DNA of 64,000 bases, taken from the NCBI GenBank assembly GCA_028693235.1, contig JAQUVW010000002.1, positions 186,001 through 250,000 of the forward strand, written 5' to 3'. Positions 44,497 to 55,351 of this stretch are shown here, piece after piece; the first letter of the stretch is position 1, and every line of letters begins with the position of its first letter. This DNA comes from Candidatus Gastranaerophilales bacterium (GTDB taxonomy: Bacteria > Cyanobacteriota > Vampirovibrionia > Gastranaerophilales > Gastranaerophilaceae). Below the pieces are notes generated by a model. The model was not told the origin of the DNA. It ran no database searches and worked only from the letters and a program-made list of their open reading frames with translations. Made by a program: the position numbers and the translations under genes.

Positions 44497-45816
44497 TTAA
44501 AGTTTTATTATATTTAAGCCGAATAATAATAATAGTATTAATAAAATCGGGACGATAAATTTTAATCCTATATTAAATATATATGCAAGGGGTTTGTTTT
44601 TTAACATTGTATAGAAATCAGGTTTCATAAACCAACCTACTACTATGCAGATTATGATTGTGTTTAGTGGCATTAATATATTTGCGGTTACAAAATCTAA
44701 CAGGTCAAAAATTGTTTTTCCGTCTATTTTTAGAAAATCAAGAACTCCAAAAGAAAGAGTTGCGGGAATAGATAATAAAAATATTATAGAGGAAATTAAC
44801 ACGGTTGCTTTTTGTCGAGAAATTTTAAAGTTTTCATGAAAGGTAGCAATAGGTGTTTCAATTAGACTTATACCGGAAGTTATAGCAGCGAAAAAAAGTA
44901 GTATGAAAAAAGTTATAGCAGTAAAATTTCCAAACGGTAAGCTTGCAAAAACTTTCGGAAGTGTTATAAAAACAAGGCTAGCACCTGCCGTGGGGGTAAG
45001 TCCTAAAGAAAATACTGCAGGAAAAATCATAATTCCTGCTAAAATAGCAACTATAGTGTCTGAAATTATTAATATATAAGAAGATTTAAAAATGTTAGTT
45101 TTTTTAGACAGGTAGCTTCCATAAGTCACTAATGCACCCATTCCTATGCTTAGCGTGAACAGAGATTGTCCGAGTGCAAGTAAAATCATTTTTATATTTA
45201 TTTTAGTGAAATCAGGTTTGAACATAAATTCAAGCCCTTCTTTAGCATGTGGAAGTGTGCAAGATGTAATCGCCAGTATCAGTAACATTAATAAAAATAT
45301 CGGCATCATTATATTATTGGCTTTTTCAATACCTTTATTAACTCCTTTGAACGGAAACCAAGCGGTCAAAAATATAAAAAGTGTAGTAAAAAATAATGGC
45401 GAATATGGTTTTGCAACAAATGTTCCAAAATATTCTGAGTAATTAACAGGCGGCGTGTTAATCAAATAAATCCATATATAATTGAGTATCCAGCCCCCTA
45501 CAACAAAATAAAATGCCGGTACTAAAATAGCTGTTATTGAGCATAACCAGCCAAATATTTTGAACTTTGGCTTAACAGAACCGAAAGAACCAACGTTATC
45601 TTTTTGATAAGTTTTCCCTAATAAAAGTTCACAAATTAAAGGAATAATGCAAATAGTAAAGATAAGAGTTAAATATACAAGTAAAAAAATTGCACCCCCA
45701 TTTTGTCCCATTACATAAGGGAAACGCCAAATGTTGCCTAAGCCAACGGCACTTCCTATGGTTGCTATTATAAATGAAATATTAGATGTCCATTGCGGGC
45801 GAGATTCGTTTGACAT
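44497..45816 (-). CDS. Sodium-dependent transporter of the NSS family
   Basis: Members of this family (SLC6/LeuT fold) import amino acids or related small molecules with sodium. The first helix has the diagnostic GSAVGLGNIWRFPYVMGQNGG with the unwound Na/substrate site. About eleven or twelve helices follow. The segment SLFTLSIGMGALVTYGSYL matches helix 6 of the family, and GLIETPIATF-like residues mark helix 8. The length (439 aa) is typical of the prokaryotic branch. The substrate cannot be read from sequence. No partner gene is adjacent. Confidence 0.93.
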   Translation of the reverse strand: MSNESRPQWTSNISFIIATIGSAVGLGNIWRFPYVMGQNGGAIFLLVYLTLIFTICIIPLICELLLGKTYQKDNVGSFGSVKPKFKIFGWLCSITAILVPAFYFVVGGWILNYIWIYLINTPPVNYSEYFGTFVAKPYSPLFFTTLFIFLTAWFPFKGVNKGIEKANNIMMPIFLLMLLILAITSCTLPHAKEGLEFMFKPDFTKINIKMILLALGQSLFTLSIGMGALVTYGSYLSKKTNIFKSSYILIISDTIVAILAGIMIFPAVFSLGLTPTAGASLVFITLPKVFASLPFGNFTAITFFILLFFAAITSGISLIETPIATFHENFKISRQKATVLISSIIFLLSIPATLSFGVLDFLKIDGKTIFDLLDFVTANILMPLNTIIICIVVGWFMKPDFYTMLKNKPLAYIFNIGLKFIVPILLILLLLFGLNIIKL

Positions 45817-45960
45817 AACGGTTCCTTTTGATATTTGCTGAGTTTTAACACAAATGTATTAAATCAAATTTTTATTATTATGTAAATTTTTTAATATTAA
45901 ATTTCATTACAATTTGTTTAGCTAAGGGCAATTATAAATACGTTCTTATTTCATGGATAT

Positions 45961-47238
45961 ATGAAAATTTCTTTTGCCCCAATACAAAATTATAATTCAG
46001 GAGCTAGACAAAAACAGACTCCTTCTTCAGATTTAAAGTATCAATATAATCTTAATGCGGATACGGTTTCCTTTGGTGCTATAAAAAAGAATAAACTTGA
46101 TGGATATCAGCTTTTAAGTGCTAATTATTTCAAGGCACCTTTGGAAAAGTTCAAGGATCAGGAAGATTTTAAAGATTGGGCAAGAACAAGTTTGTCGGAA
46201 AAAATGAAGCCCGATTCTTATCCTTGTGAAAGCGAACTTGACTCTAAAGAAAGGGAAAAAAGACTGACGGAATGGCGCCAATATATGTTTTCTGATAGAT
46301 TTATGTTGGACCATCCAACTTTAGCTTTGTATGTTGCGGACTCTATAACGAAAGATTTGTATCCTGATACGAAAAATTTCCCGCCGCTTTTTGATACTGA
46401 ATCTATGAAAAAAACATTAAACGAAATTGATGTTATTTTAGAAAAAAATCCAAAAGCGAATATTAGTTTTCCTAAAAAGTACAATCATAATCTTAAACAA
46501 AAAATGCTCAATGCTGCAGAAAAATTTCCCGACCAGTCCACCAACGGAAGAATGTATTGGGTGAGGGTTCCATCTTTTGAACATGACCCGGAGCATATCG
46601 ATAAAAATCTTAAAATTATAAATTGTATTAGTGCCGAGGCTTGGTGCACAAAAGGGCATTTCGCTTCAAAATATCTTAAAAACGGTGATTTCTTCATTTT
46701 GATGGATAAAAACAATCCCGAGCTTTCCGTTCGTTTAGAAGGCGAAGATAAAATTGCAGAGGTTCGTGACAGAAATCATAATTCAAATTTTGGCTTGAGT
46801 TATTTGGAGCCTTTAAAAACTCTTGCTCAAGAAAAGAATTTAAGTGGTTTTGAAGGCGAATTTCAAAATCTTCAACGCAGACAAGATGTATTGAATATTG
46901 CTAAAGAAATTTCAGCTGATGATATTCAAAACAAAAATTATGCAAACATTTTACGTTCCTCTGGTATAGAAGTTAAAGAGCTTGATGATGGAATGCTTGA
47001 ACTTGCAAAATTCCAAAAAGCCGCGAAAGAGTTTACATACGAGGATTTGGGTATAAGTGAAAATGAAATGTTTAAACATATCAAAAAGATAAATGGCAAT
47101 GCTAATTTTGAGGGCACACAAGTTACAAACCTCGGTGCGTTGAAAGAAATCGGTGGATATACATTCGCTTCACAAAGCAAGTTGAATTATGAATCTTTCA
47201 AAAATGTTAAACAAGGTGGACGTACTTTTTGGGACTGA
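45961..47238 (+). CDS. Unknown 425-residue protein with an N-terminal VSFGA motif
   Basis: The start MKISFAPIQNYN and the DTVSFGAIKK at about residue 35 resemble the FKG/FGA motif of other unknown proteins in this window. The body is soluble. A WVRVPSFEHDPEH to AEAWCTKGHFASKYL block at about 198-240 is followed by an FFILMDKNNPELSVRLEGEDKIAEVRD beta segment. That layout recalls PcfJ-type and phage-encoded proteins, but only faintly. Residues 385-412 (GNANFEGTQVTNLGALKEIGG) look like one degenerate leucine-rich-like repeat. No signal peptide is seen. Secreted effector, phage-derived or cytoplasmic roles all remain open. Confidence 0.72.
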   Translation: MKISFAPIQNYNSGARQKQTPSSDLKYQYNLNADTVSFGAIKKNKLDGYQLLSANYFKAPLEKFKDQEDFKDWARTSLSEKMKPDSYPCESELDSKEREKRLTEWRQYMFSDRFMLDHPTLALYVADSITKDLYPDTKNFPPLFDTESMKKTLNEIDVILEKNPKANISFPKKYNHNLKQKMLNAAEKFPDQSTNGRMYWVRVPSFEHDPEHIDKNLKIINCISAEAWCTKGHFASKYLKNGDFFILMDKNNPELSVRLEGEDKIAEVRDRNHNSNFGLSYLEPLKTLAQEKNLSGFEGEFQNLQRRQDVLNIAKEISADDIQNKNYANILRSSGIEVKELDDGMLELAKFQKAAKEFTYEDLGISENEMFKHIKKINGNANFEGTQVTNLGALKEIGGYTFASQSKLNYESFKNVKQGGRTFWD

Positions 47239-47332
47239 TGTCCGTTGAATAGACTATAAATATTCTATTCGGGTCGAAAAAATTGTCGTTTTATGCTTTA
47301 ATAGAAGGGTGAGAATGCTACGAGGAGCAGTT

Positions 47333-48604
47333 ATGAAGACAATTAACATCGGCATAATCGGTTTAGGTACTGTTGGAACAGGTGTGTTCAAAACATTACA
47401 AGATTTTAAACAGGTTTGTATCAAAAAAATTGCGGTAAAAAATATTAATAAAAAAAGAAATATTGAAAATTTTGATACAACGCTTTTGACTGATGATGCG
47501 ATGACGATAGCAAATGACCCGAAAATTGATGTGGTTGTGGAAGTCGTAGGTGGTATCAATCCTACATTCGATATCCTTAAGACGGCTATGCGTAACGGCA
47601 AGCATATTGTTACTGCAAACAAAGAACTTTTAGCAAAACATGGCGAAGAACTTTTTCAAGTTGCAAAAGAAAATAATGTAGTTATTCTATATGAAGCAGC
47701 TATTGCGGGCGGTATCCCAATTATAATGCCTATAAAAACTATTCTTGCAGGTAATAAAATTAATGAAATTTCTGCAATATTAAATGGAACTACTAATTAT
47801 ATTTTGACAAAAATGGACGAAGCTCCTGTTTCTTATTCAGAAGTTTTAAAAGAAGCACAAAATTTAGGATATGCTGAAACTGACCCTACAGGTGATGTTG
47901 AAGGATTTGATGCAGCGTACAAAATTACAACTTTGGCGACAATTGCTTTTAATCAAAGAGTTAATGTCAACAAAATCTATAGAGAAGGAATTACAAAAAT
48001 TTCTGCTCAAGATATTGAATTCGCTCGTGAGTTTGGATACAAAATAAAGTTGATTGCGACTGCAAAAATCACAGAAGATAATAAGGTTGATGTAAGAGTT
48101 CACCCAATGCTTGTTGATAAAAACCTTGTTTTGGCTCATGTAAATGGGGTCACAAATGCTGTTATGTTAAAAGGACACCCTGTCGGTGAAGTTATGTTTA
48201 CAGGACCCGGGGCTGGTGAAATGCCTACGGCGAGTTCTGTTGTCGGGGATATTTTAGCTCTTGCAATAGAAATTAATAAATCTGATTATCCGCTTCCGAT
48301 GATGCGTTGTCACCATGAAGTAAAAGCTGAACAACTCGATATTAAAGATACTTATAATAAATATTATATTTCACTAAATGCTGTAAATACCCCGGGCGTA
48401 ATCGGTACTGTCGGAACGGTTTGCGGTCAACATCATTTGAACCTATCAAATATTCTTCAAAACGGAGTTAAAGAGGATAATACAGCTGAAATCATTGTTA
48501 TTACGGCAAAAAGCAAAGAATCTGACGTTAGAGATGCACTTCACGCTATGCTTAAATCAGGTTCTATCAACAAAATAAACAGTTTAATTAGAGTTATGGA
48601 TTAA
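47333..48604 (+). CDS. hom: Homoserine dehydrogenase
   Basis: Hom reduces aspartate semialdehyde to homoserine, the branch to threonine and methionine. The NAD(P)-binding [12 protein letters not shown] is at the N-terminus. The catalytic domain shows [21 protein letters not shown] and the [12 protein letters not shown] and [13 protein letters not shown] blocks. A C-terminal ACT domain ([17 protein letters not shown]) suggests feedback control by an amino acid, usually threonine. I start at the ATG at 47333 (423 aa), preceded by GAGGAG. An in-frame start at 47309 would include that site. It is followed by thrC. Confidence 0.96.
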   Translation: MKTINIGIIGLGTVGTGVFKTLQDFKQVCIKKIAVKNINKKRNIENFDTTLLTDDAMTIANDPKIDVVVEVVGGINPTFDILKTAMRNGKHIVTANKELLAKHGEELFQVAKENNVVILYEAAIAGGIPIIMPIKTILAGNKINEISAILNGTTNYILTKMDEAPVSYSEVLKEAQNLGYAETDPTGDVEGFDAAYKITTLATIAFNQRVNVNKIYREGITKISAQDIEFAREFGYKIKLIATAKITEDNKVDVRVHPMLVDKNLVLAHVNGVTNAVMLKGHPVGEVMFTGPGAGEMPTASSVVGDILALAIEINKSDYPLPMMRCHHEVKAEQLDIKDTYNKYYISLNAVNTPGVIGTVGTVCGQHHLNLSNILQNGVKEDNTAEIIVITAKSKESDVRDALHAMLKSGSINKINSLIRVMD

Positions 48605-48623
48605 AATTAAAAGGAATAAAATT

Positions 48624-49688
48624 ATGGCAAATCATTATCAAGGTTTAATTAACAAATACAGAGAATTTTTACCGGTATCTGAAAAGACTCCTGTAGTTAC
48701 TCTTAACGAAGGAAATACCCCTTTGATTAAAGCTGATAATTTGGCAAAAAAAATCGGTTTGGATGCAGATATATACTTGAAATATGAAGGCTCAAATCCT
48801 ACAGGAAGCTTTAAAGACAGAGGTATGACAATGGCTGTTTCTAAAGCTGCTGAAGCAGGTTCAAAAGCTATTATCTGTGCTTCAACAGGTAACACGAGTG
48901 CTGCTGCCGCTGCATACGGAGCTAAGGCCGGCATGAAGACTTTTGTTCTTATTCCTGACGGATATATTGCACTTGGTAAATTATCTCAAGCAATGATGTA
49001 CGGGGCTCAAATCATTGCGATTGATGGCAATTTTGATGAAGCTTTGGAAATGGTTTTGAAAATTTCTGATAACTATCCGATTACACTTGTAAATTCTTTA
49101 AACCCATATAGAATTGAAGGGCAAAAAACAGGTGCATTTGAAATAGTTGAAGCACTTGGCGATGCTCCTGATTATCATTTTATTCCGGTCGGGAATGCAG
49201 GTAATATAACAGCTTATTTCAAGGGCTACGAAGAATGGTTTGTTGCAAAGAAGACGACTCATTTACCAAAAATGATGGGTTATGAGGCACTTGGAGCTGC
49301 TGCTATTGTAAAAGGTGAAAGGATTACACATCCTGAAACCATTGCAACTGCTATAAGAATAGGTAATCCTGCGAGCTGGGAAAAAGCAGAACGTGCTCGT
49401 GATTTATCAAAAGGAAAAATTGATTCTGTTACTGATGAAGAAATTATTGCAGCATACAAAATGCTCGCTTCAACAGAAGGTATATTGGCTGAACCAGCTT
49501 CAGCTGCATCTGTTGCCGGTTTAATCAAAGCTCATTCTCAAGGTCTTGTTGAAAAAGGTTCAAAATGCGTTTGCATTTTGACGGGAAACGGCTTAAAAGA
49601 CCCTGATAGTGCGATTAAATATTCAGCTGCAGAGGTTAAAAAGACATCTGCAAACTTGGATGATATTATTAAAGCTATGGAGATATAA
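48624..49688 (+). CDS. thrC: Threonine synthase
   Basis: ThrC converts O-phosphohomoserine to threonine with PLP. The Schiff-base Lys is in [13 protein letters not shown], the phosphate-binding loop reads [12 protein letters not shown], and the [15 protein letters not shown] block follows the Lys. The length (354 aa) fits the short bacterial type. It lies 19 bases after hom with an AAGGAAT site, and a terminator follows. Homoserine kinase, needed between the two steps, is not in the window. Confidence 0.96.
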   Translation: MANHYQGLINKYREFLPVSEKTPVVTLNEGNTPLIKADNLAKKIGLDADIYLKYEGSNPTGSFKDRGMTMAVSKAAEAGSKAIICASTGNTSAAAAAYGAKAGMKTFVLIPDGYIALGKLSQAMMYGAQIIAIDGNFDEALEMVLKISDNYPITLVNSLNPYRIEGQKTGAFEIVEALGDAPDYHFIPVGNAGNITAYFKGYEEWFVAKKTTHLPKMMGYEALGAAAIVKGERITHPETIATAIRIGNPASWEKAERARDLSKGKIDSVTDEEIIAAYKMLASTEGILAEPASAASVAGLIKAHSQGLVEKGSKCVCILTGNGLKDPDSAIKYSAAEVKKTSANLDDIIKAMEI

Positions 49689-49722
49689 TTTTAATACAAT
49701 TACAAAAAATCAATTTATTATA

Positions 49723-49754
49723 AAAATACCGAAGTTTTAAAGCTTCGGTATTTT
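49723..49754. terminator. Bidirectional intrinsic terminator between thrC and clpB
   Basis: A perfect 12-base stem (AAAATACCGAAG with CTTCGGTATTTT) encloses an 8-base loop. Symmetric A and T flanks let it stop both convergent genes. It ends six bases before the clpB stop codon. Confidence 0.92.
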
Positions 49755-49759
49755 GTTGT

Positions 49760-52372
49760 TTATTTTTTCACCTTAAAAGTGAGTTCTTCTCCGTCTGCAC
49801 CAATGACAATTTTGTCATGAGATTTGATTTCTTGTTCTAATAGCATTTTTGATAAAGGATTTTCGATTAATTGCCTTATTGTTCTTTTCAATGGACGTGC
49901 TCCATAGAGCGGGTTGAACCCTTTTGTTGCAAGTAATTCCTTTGCATCAGGAGTTAATTCAAGTGCTATATCTTTTTCCGCTAGTAATTTATGAAGATGG
50001 GCTGCTTGAATATCAACGATTCCACCTAGTTGTGCCAAGGTTAAAGCTTTAAAGAACACAATTTCATCAAGTCTGTTTAAAAATTCAGGTCTGAAACGTT
50101 GCTTTAATAAATCAGTTACTTTTTCTTTAGTTTGGTCATATTTTTCTTCAGACATCATTGATTCTAATGTGTTTTCAAGAATAATGTCGCTTCCGATGTT
50201 GCTCGTAAGGATAATTAAGGTGTTTTTAAAATCCACTGTACGACCTTTTGAATCAGTCAAACGACCATCGTCAAAAATTTGGAGCATTATATTAAATACA
50301 TCAGGATGAGCTTTTTCTACTTCGTCAAAAAGCACGACAGAATAGGGCTTACGGCGGACTTTTTCAGTCAATTGACCACCTTCATCATATCCTACGTATC
50401 CCGGAGGAGCACCTATGAGTCTTGCAACGGTATGTTTTTCCATATATTCGGACATATCAATTCTTATCAAAGCATCTTCGTCGTTGAACATAAATTCTGC
50501 TAAGGCTTTTGCAAGTTCTGTTTTCCCGACGCCTGTCGGTCCTAAAAACATAAAAGTACCAATCGGGCGTTTAGGGTCTTTTAAGCCTGAACGAGCCCGC
50601 CTTATGGCGTCAGAAACGACATTCACTGCTTCATCTTGACCAATTACTCGCTTGTGAAGATATTCTTCCAATCGAATAAGCTTTTCGACTTCGCTTTCAG
50701 CCATTTTTGTTACCGGAATACCTGTCCATTTGCTTACTATTTCCATAATATCGTCTTCGTCAATTTCTTCTTTTAAAAGACGATTTTCGGTTTTGTTTTC
50801 TTTATTTTCTTCGGCAAGTTTGAGTTCTTTTTCAAGTTCAAGAAGCTTGCCGTATTTTAATTCTGCTGCTTTTTGAAGATCGGCTTTACGTTCAGCTCTA
50901 TCAATTTCAATTTTGGTTTTTTCGATTTCTTCTTTTATTGCAACTTCGCCTTTGATTGACTTTTTTTCAAGTTCCCATTGGGTTTTTAGCTCGGTAATTT
51001 TTGTGTTTATTTCACTTAAAATATGATTAATATTTTCAATTTTAGTTTTATTTTCGTCGTTCATTTCTTTTTTTAATGCTTCTTTTTCAATTTCAAGTTG
51101 CATTTTTTGACGAACAAGTTTATCGAGTTCTTCCGGCATGGAGTCGATTTCAATTCTCAAAGAAGAAGATGCCTCATCAATTAGGTCTATAGCTTTATCA
51201 GGCAAAAATCTATCGGTGATATATCTGTCAGAAAATTTTGCAGCAGCGACGAGAGCAGCATCCTTGATTTTTACGCCATGGTGAACTTCATATCGTTCTT
51301 TTAATCCACGCAATATGCTTATCGTATCTTCGACAGAAGGTTCTTCGACCATTGTCGGTTGAAAACGTCTTTCAAGTGCGGGGTCTTTTTCAATATATTT
51401 GCGATATTCATTTATTGTTGTTGCACCGATACATCTTAGCAGTCCTCTTGCTAGCATTGGCTTTAGAAGGTTTCCTGCGTCCATAGAGCCTTCTGTTGCA
51501 CCCGCTCCAACTACAGTGTGTAATTCATCAATAAACATTATTATTTCGCCGTTAGAAGATTCTACTTCTTTTAAGACGGCTTTAAGTCTTTCTTCAAATT
51601 CGCCTCTGAATTTTGCACCTGCAACCAGTGCACCAAGGTCGAGGGCTACAAGTTTTGTGTTTTTAAGACTATCAGGGACATCGCCTCTGATTATTCTTTG
51701 GGCTAAACCTTCGACAATAGCAGTTTTCCCGACGCCGGGTTCACCTATTAAAACCGGATTATTTTTGGTTTTTCTGTTTAAAACTTGTATAATACGGCGG
51801 ACTTCTTCATCTCTGCCGATAACGGGGTCGAGTTTGCCTTTTCTCGCCATTTCTGTTAGGTCGGTTGAATATTTTTCAAGAGCTTTATAAGCTTCTTCAG
51901 CATTTTTTGAGTCCACTTTGTTGTTGCCTCTTATTTTTTTCATTGCATTTAAAATCGTATTTTTATCAATTTTATATCCTGAAAGAATATTTTGGACATC
52001 AGAACCCGAGAGCTCTGTCATGGCTATAAGAATATGCTCAATGCTAATAAATGAATCTTTGAGAGTTTCAGCTATTTCTTTAGCTTTATCAAAAAGTTGG
52101 ATGGTTTTGCTTGAAAGATATAACTGTTGACTACCTTGTTGTTGTTCAACGTGAGGAAGTTTTTGAATATCGACTATAACTTTGTTTTTGAAATTATCGT
52201 TATTGATTTTCAATGCTTCCATATAGTCTTTGGATATACCTTCTTTGTCTTCGGTAATTGCCAACAAAATATGCAAAGGTTCTAACTGTGTGTTGTGATA
52301 TTCATACATAAGTTGTTGAGCAAAATAGATAATTTGTTGGGTATAATCTGTTAAGCGGTTAAAATCTATCAT
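49760..52372 (-). CDS. clpB: ATP-dependent disaggregase ClpB
   Basis: ClpB rescues aggregated proteins together with DnaK. The N-terminal Clp domain begins with the [19 protein letters not shown] block. The first AAA+ module has Walker A GEPGVGKT at about 208-215. A long middle coiled coil spans roughly 400-525 and distinguishes ClpB from ClpA and ClpC. The second module has GPTGVGKT at about 610-617 and [15 protein letters not shown]. The length (870 aa) is typical. A strong AGGAGGTG site precedes the ATG. I do not see a CIRCE element in the 80 bases upstream. Confidence 0.96.
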   Translation of the reverse strand: MIDFNRLTDYTQQIIYFAQQLMYEYHNTQLEPLHILLAITEDKEGISKDYMEALKINNDNFKNKVIVDIQKLPHVEQQQGSQQLYLSSKTIQLFDKAKEIAETLKDSFISIEHILIAMTELSGSDVQNILSGYKIDKNTILNAMKKIRGNNKVDSKNAEEAYKALEKYSTDLTEMARKGKLDPVIGRDEEVRRIIQVLNRKTKNNPVLIGEPGVGKTAIVEGLAQRIIRGDVPDSLKNTKLVALDLGALVAGAKFRGEFEERLKAVLKEVESSNGEIIMFIDELHTVVGAGATEGSMDAGNLLKPMLARGLLRCIGATTINEYRKYIEKDPALERRFQPTMVEEPSVEDTISILRGLKERYEVHHGVKIKDAALVAAAKFSDRYITDRFLPDKAIDLIDEASSSLRIEIDSMPEELDKLVRQKMQLEIEKEALKKEMNDENKTKIENINHILSEINTKITELKTQWELEKKSIKGEVAIKEEIEKTKIEIDRAERKADLQKAAELKYGKLLELEKELKLAEENKENKTENRLLKEEIDEDDIMEIVSKWTGIPVTKMAESEVEKLIRLEEYLHKRVIGQDEAVNVVSDAIRRARSGLKDPKRPIGTFMFLGPTGVGKTELAKALAEFMFNDEDALIRIDMSEYMEKHTVARLIGAPPGYVGYDEGGQLTEKVRRKPYSVVLFDEVEKAHPDVFNIMLQIFDDGRLTDSKGRTVDFKNTLIILTSNIGSDIILENTLESMMSEEKYDQTKEKVTDLLKQRFRPEFLNRLDEIVFFKALTLAQLGGIVDIQAAHLHKLLAEKDIALELTPDAKELLATKGFNPLYGARPLKRTIRQLIENPLSKMLLEQEIKSHDKIVIGADGEELTFKVKK

Positions 52373-52452
52373 AATGCACCTCCTGTATATTGTCAGTTTA
52401 ATGCATTTTTTTTTAAAATCAGAAAAAATTTATCTTTAATTAACAATTTCTA

Positions 52453-54309
52453 CTAGAAATTAACAATGGAGTTTGAAAGAGGTAGTGTAAAGACGAACTC
52501 AGTGCCTTTTCCTTCTTCGCTATTCACGTAGATGTTTCCGTTGTGTTCTTCAATTATTTTTTTGCAAATATAAAGCCCTAAGCCATAGCCGACTTTGCGA
52601 AAGCGTTTTGCTGTAGAGATATATTCGTCAAAAATCGTATCTTTATCTTCTTCAGGAATTCCCCACCCTGTATCGATTACAGATACTTTCAATTTATCAT
52701 TGTCATCTTCAATTTTAATTGTAATCGTACCATTTTCGGGGGTATATTCTGAGGCATTAATAATTAAATTATTGAGCACTCTTTTTATAGCCAGCGGGTC
52801 GAGTTCTAATTCATCAAATTTTGTTTCATTTATAATTTTAACGGTTTGATTTTTTTGTTCTAATAAATATTTTAGTTGTTCACTGTTTTTTTTAATTATG
52901 TCGTATATGGATTTTTTTTCTTTTGTCAAAATCATGTGCCCATTTTGAGTTTTATATTTAGTAAGCAAATTGTCGGTCATGTGTTGCATGAATTTACAAG
53001 AGCTTAAAATTTCATTAAGTATAGAAGCCAATTCGCCGTCAACAATGCCGAATTTATTATTGAGAATTAATTGAAGTGCTTGTATTTGTGCTCTTATAGG
53101 AGTTTTTAGGTCGTGTGTTAAAGTGGCAATAAAAGTTTCTTTTTGTTTTTGGTTTTGCACTTCTTGAGTAATGTCATTTATTATAATTAAATATCCGTCA
53201 AGGGTGTTTAAAGTTGAAAATATCTTTGAGATGCAAGCGTTAGCCGGTATCAAATGTCCGTTTACGTCATTATGATAATTGATTTTTATGGTTAAATTTT
53301 GTTCGTTTTGAGTAGCAAAATCATTAATTTTCGAGACGTTGCTTTCTGTGTTATCTTCTTTTATTAATTCAATAAAATTGCAAGCTTTTTGTACAGATCT
53401 CATTGTATATCGATGATTTTGAGAGATTATATTAAAATTTTTATCAGTTAAAATAATCTCACTTCTTGAAAATTGAAATATAGTGTCTAGTTTTTCTTTT
53501 TCATTAAAAAGAGAATCCTGAAGTCTTTTGATTTTTAAAGCATTATATATTTGTACTCTCGTGCTTTTTATATCGATAGGTTTATTGATATAGGCGTAAG
53601 AGCCGAGATTGTAGCTTTGAATTTTTACTTTTATGTTATCAAGAGCACTTATGAAAATAACAGGAGTGGCTTTATTTTTATTTGATAGTTTTAATTTTTC
53701 AGCAAATTCAAATCCGTTTAAACCAGGCATTACAATATCAAGCAGTATCAAATCATATTTTTTTTCATCGATAATTTTTAACGCATCAAAAGGCTTCATA
53801 TAACAATCAGGTGTGATTTTAAAGGGTGATAAAACTTCTTTTAAAAGTTCTATATTCATACACATGTCATCTACAATTAGTATTTGTGAATTTTGATAAT
53901 CACTGAAATTAATTTTGATATTACCATATTTTTCATTATTTTTAAGCTTATTTTTTTTAAGGCTGTTTACAATGATATCTTTATCTAAAGGTAGTTGGAT
54001 AAAGTTTTTAAATCCGAGATTATAAGCTTTTAGGATATCGTTTTTTGTGCAACTATTGTTGGTTGCCCAAAAATCAATGTGATGATAATTTTGAATTATA
54101 TTTTTAATTTTTTGCAGTTCATTATTTTCCAACGTATTTAATTTTATGATACATAGTTGGTAGTTGTTAATTTTATCAGAAACTTCTTCAAAAGTGATTT
54201 TGTCCATGACAAATTCATCATTATTTTGAAAATCGATTTCGGTTTCTGATATGTTTTTTTCAATAAAAAGTACTTTATACATATACCTATGCTCGCTGTT
54301 ATTATTCAT
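52453..54309 (-). CDS. Hybrid histidine kinase with N-terminal receiver domains
   Basis: Residues ~10-115 look like a degenerate receiver that lacks the phosphoacceptor context. A full receiver follows (ILIVDDMCMNIELL to YDLILLDIVMPGLNG, with the phosphoacceptor Asp near 191). A PAS-like segment covers about 275-385. The HisKA motif TLTHDLKTPIRAQIQAL has the phospho-His near residue 399. The HATPase domain shows NNLIINASEYTPENG, DTGWGIPEED and GYGLGLYICKK. No membrane helices are present, so it is a cytoplasmic relay. The start may be the internal ATG at 54282. No partner regulator is adjacent. Confidence 0.9.
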   Translation of the reverse strand: MNNNSEHRYMYKVLFIEKNISETEIDFQNNDEFVMDKITFEEVSDKINNYQLCIIKLNTLENNELQKIKNIIQNYHHIDFWATNNSCTKNDILKAYNLGFKNFIQLPLDKDIIVNSLKKNKLKNNEKYGNIKINFSDYQNSQILIVDDMCMNIELLKEVLSPFKITPDCYMKPFDALKIIDEKKYDLILLDIVMPGLNGFEFAEKLKLSNKNKATPVIFISALDNIKVKIQSYNLGSYAYINKPIDIKSTRVQIYNALKIKRLQDSLFNEKEKLDTIFQFSRSEIILTDKNFNIISQNHRYTMRSVQKACNFIELIKEDNTESNVSKINDFATQNEQNLTIKINYHNDVNGHLIPANACISKIFSTLNTLDGYLIIINDITQEVQNQKQKETFIATLTHDLKTPIRAQIQALQLILNNKFGIVDGELASILNEILSSCKFMQHMTDNLLTKYKTQNGHMILTKEKKSIYDIIKKNSEQLKYLLEQKNQTVKIINETKFDELELDPLAIKRVLNNLIINASEYTPENGTITIKIEDDNDKLKVSVIDTGWGIPEEDKDTIFDEYISTAKRFRKVGYGLGLYICKKIIEEHNGNIYVNSEEGKGTEFVFTLPLSNSIVNF

Positions 54310-54413
54310 TATGCAAACTTATAGAGAATATTTTAGTTTGTCATTATATATTAAAGCAGAAATGAAAAATTGATATTAACCACTAAGGTATATTTTTATG
54401 ACCATTGTGCTAT

Positions 54414-55250
54414 TTATTCTTTCAAGCTTCCGCCCAGCATATCGTCAATGAAATATTTTTTTCCTGCAAGGAATATCGTTATGACAGGAATGCAGCATAT
54501 AACAGAATAAGCCATTAATTCGCCCCATTGAGTAATTTCTCTAAAGCTTCCTTTAAAATTGGCAAGCCCGATTGGAAGTGTCCTCATTGCGTCAGAGTTT
54601 GTCACGATTAGTGGCCACATGAAGCTGTTCCAAGTGGTTATAAATGTGAATATAGCTAATGTTACAACTCCCGGCATTACTAAGGGTAAAGCTATTTTGA
54701 AAAAGATTACAAAATGATTGCAGCCATCAATTTTTGCGGCTTCTTCTATTTCCATAGGCAAAGATTTGAACCACTGCCGCATTAAAAATACGCCAAATCC
54801 CCCGAAAAGCCCCGGTACAATTAAAGCTTGATATGTATCAATCCAATTTAATTCTCTCATTATGAAAAACAAAGGGATAATATTTACTTGTGGCGGAACC
54901 ATCATGGTTATGAGAATAAGGAAAAAAAGAGGTTCTTTATATTTGAATTTCAATCTTGCAAAAGCATATCCTGCCATGGCGGAAATTATCACTTGCCCCA
55001 AAGTTGTTGCAAATGCAACAATCATGCTGTTGGTAAAATATTGCCTTATTGCTATTGCGTTAAATACATTTTTGTAGCTGTCAATGACAAACGGGTGTGG
55101 TATAAATTTCGGCGGATAATGAAATATTTGCTCAGGCATCATGAAGGAAATCAATAACATCCATATAAACGGAATAAGCATTGAAATAGCTCCCAAAGAG
55201 AGTGTTATATATCCTGCTGTTTTTACAAACTTTTTCACATCAACTATCAT
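54414..55250 (-). CDS. Sugar ABC transporter permease, MalG type, without visible partners
   Basis: This protein has six membrane helices and the EAA loop EEAAKIDGCNHFVIFFKIALP at about residues 172-195. It belongs to the carbohydrate-uptake (CUT1) permeases such as MalG, LacG and UgpE. The length (278 aa) is normal. These proteins work as a pair with a MalF-type permease plus a binding protein and an ATPase, none of which is in the window. The neighbours are a histidine kinase and a response regulator. The ribosome-binding site is weak. The substrate is unknown; alpha-glucosides would suit the malQ and GH13 genes, but that is a guess. Confidence 0.9.
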   Translation of the reverse strand: MIVDVKKFVKTAGYITLSLGAISMLIPFIWMLLISFMMPEQIFHYPPKFIPHPFVIDSYKNVFNAIAIRQYFTNSMIVAFATTLGQVIISAMAGYAFARLKFKYKEPLFFLILITMMVPPQVNIIPLFFIMRELNWIDTYQALIVPGLFGGFGVFLMRQWFKSLPMEIEEAAKIDGCNHFVIFFKIALPLVMPGVVTLAIFTFITTWNSFMWPLIVTNSDAMRTLPIGLANFKGSFREITQWGELMAYSVICCIPVITIFLAGKKYFIDDMLGGSLKE

Positions 55251-55265
55251 AACATGTGATTTTCA

Positions 55266-55294
55266 TTGTGAAAACATTAAAATTATGCGATAAT
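55266..55294 (+). promoter_or_regulatory. Promoter of the two-component operon
   Basis: TTGTGA (55266-55271) and GATAAT (55289-55294) are spaced by 17 bases. Transcription would start near 55301, giving a leader of about 50 bases to the response regulator at 55352, whose ATG follows GAGGG. Confidence 0.6.
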
Positions 55295-55351
55295 GTGCTT
55301 GTTAAAATTGAAAGAGATTATTTTTTGGTAAATCTCAAATGTTGAGGGTAT

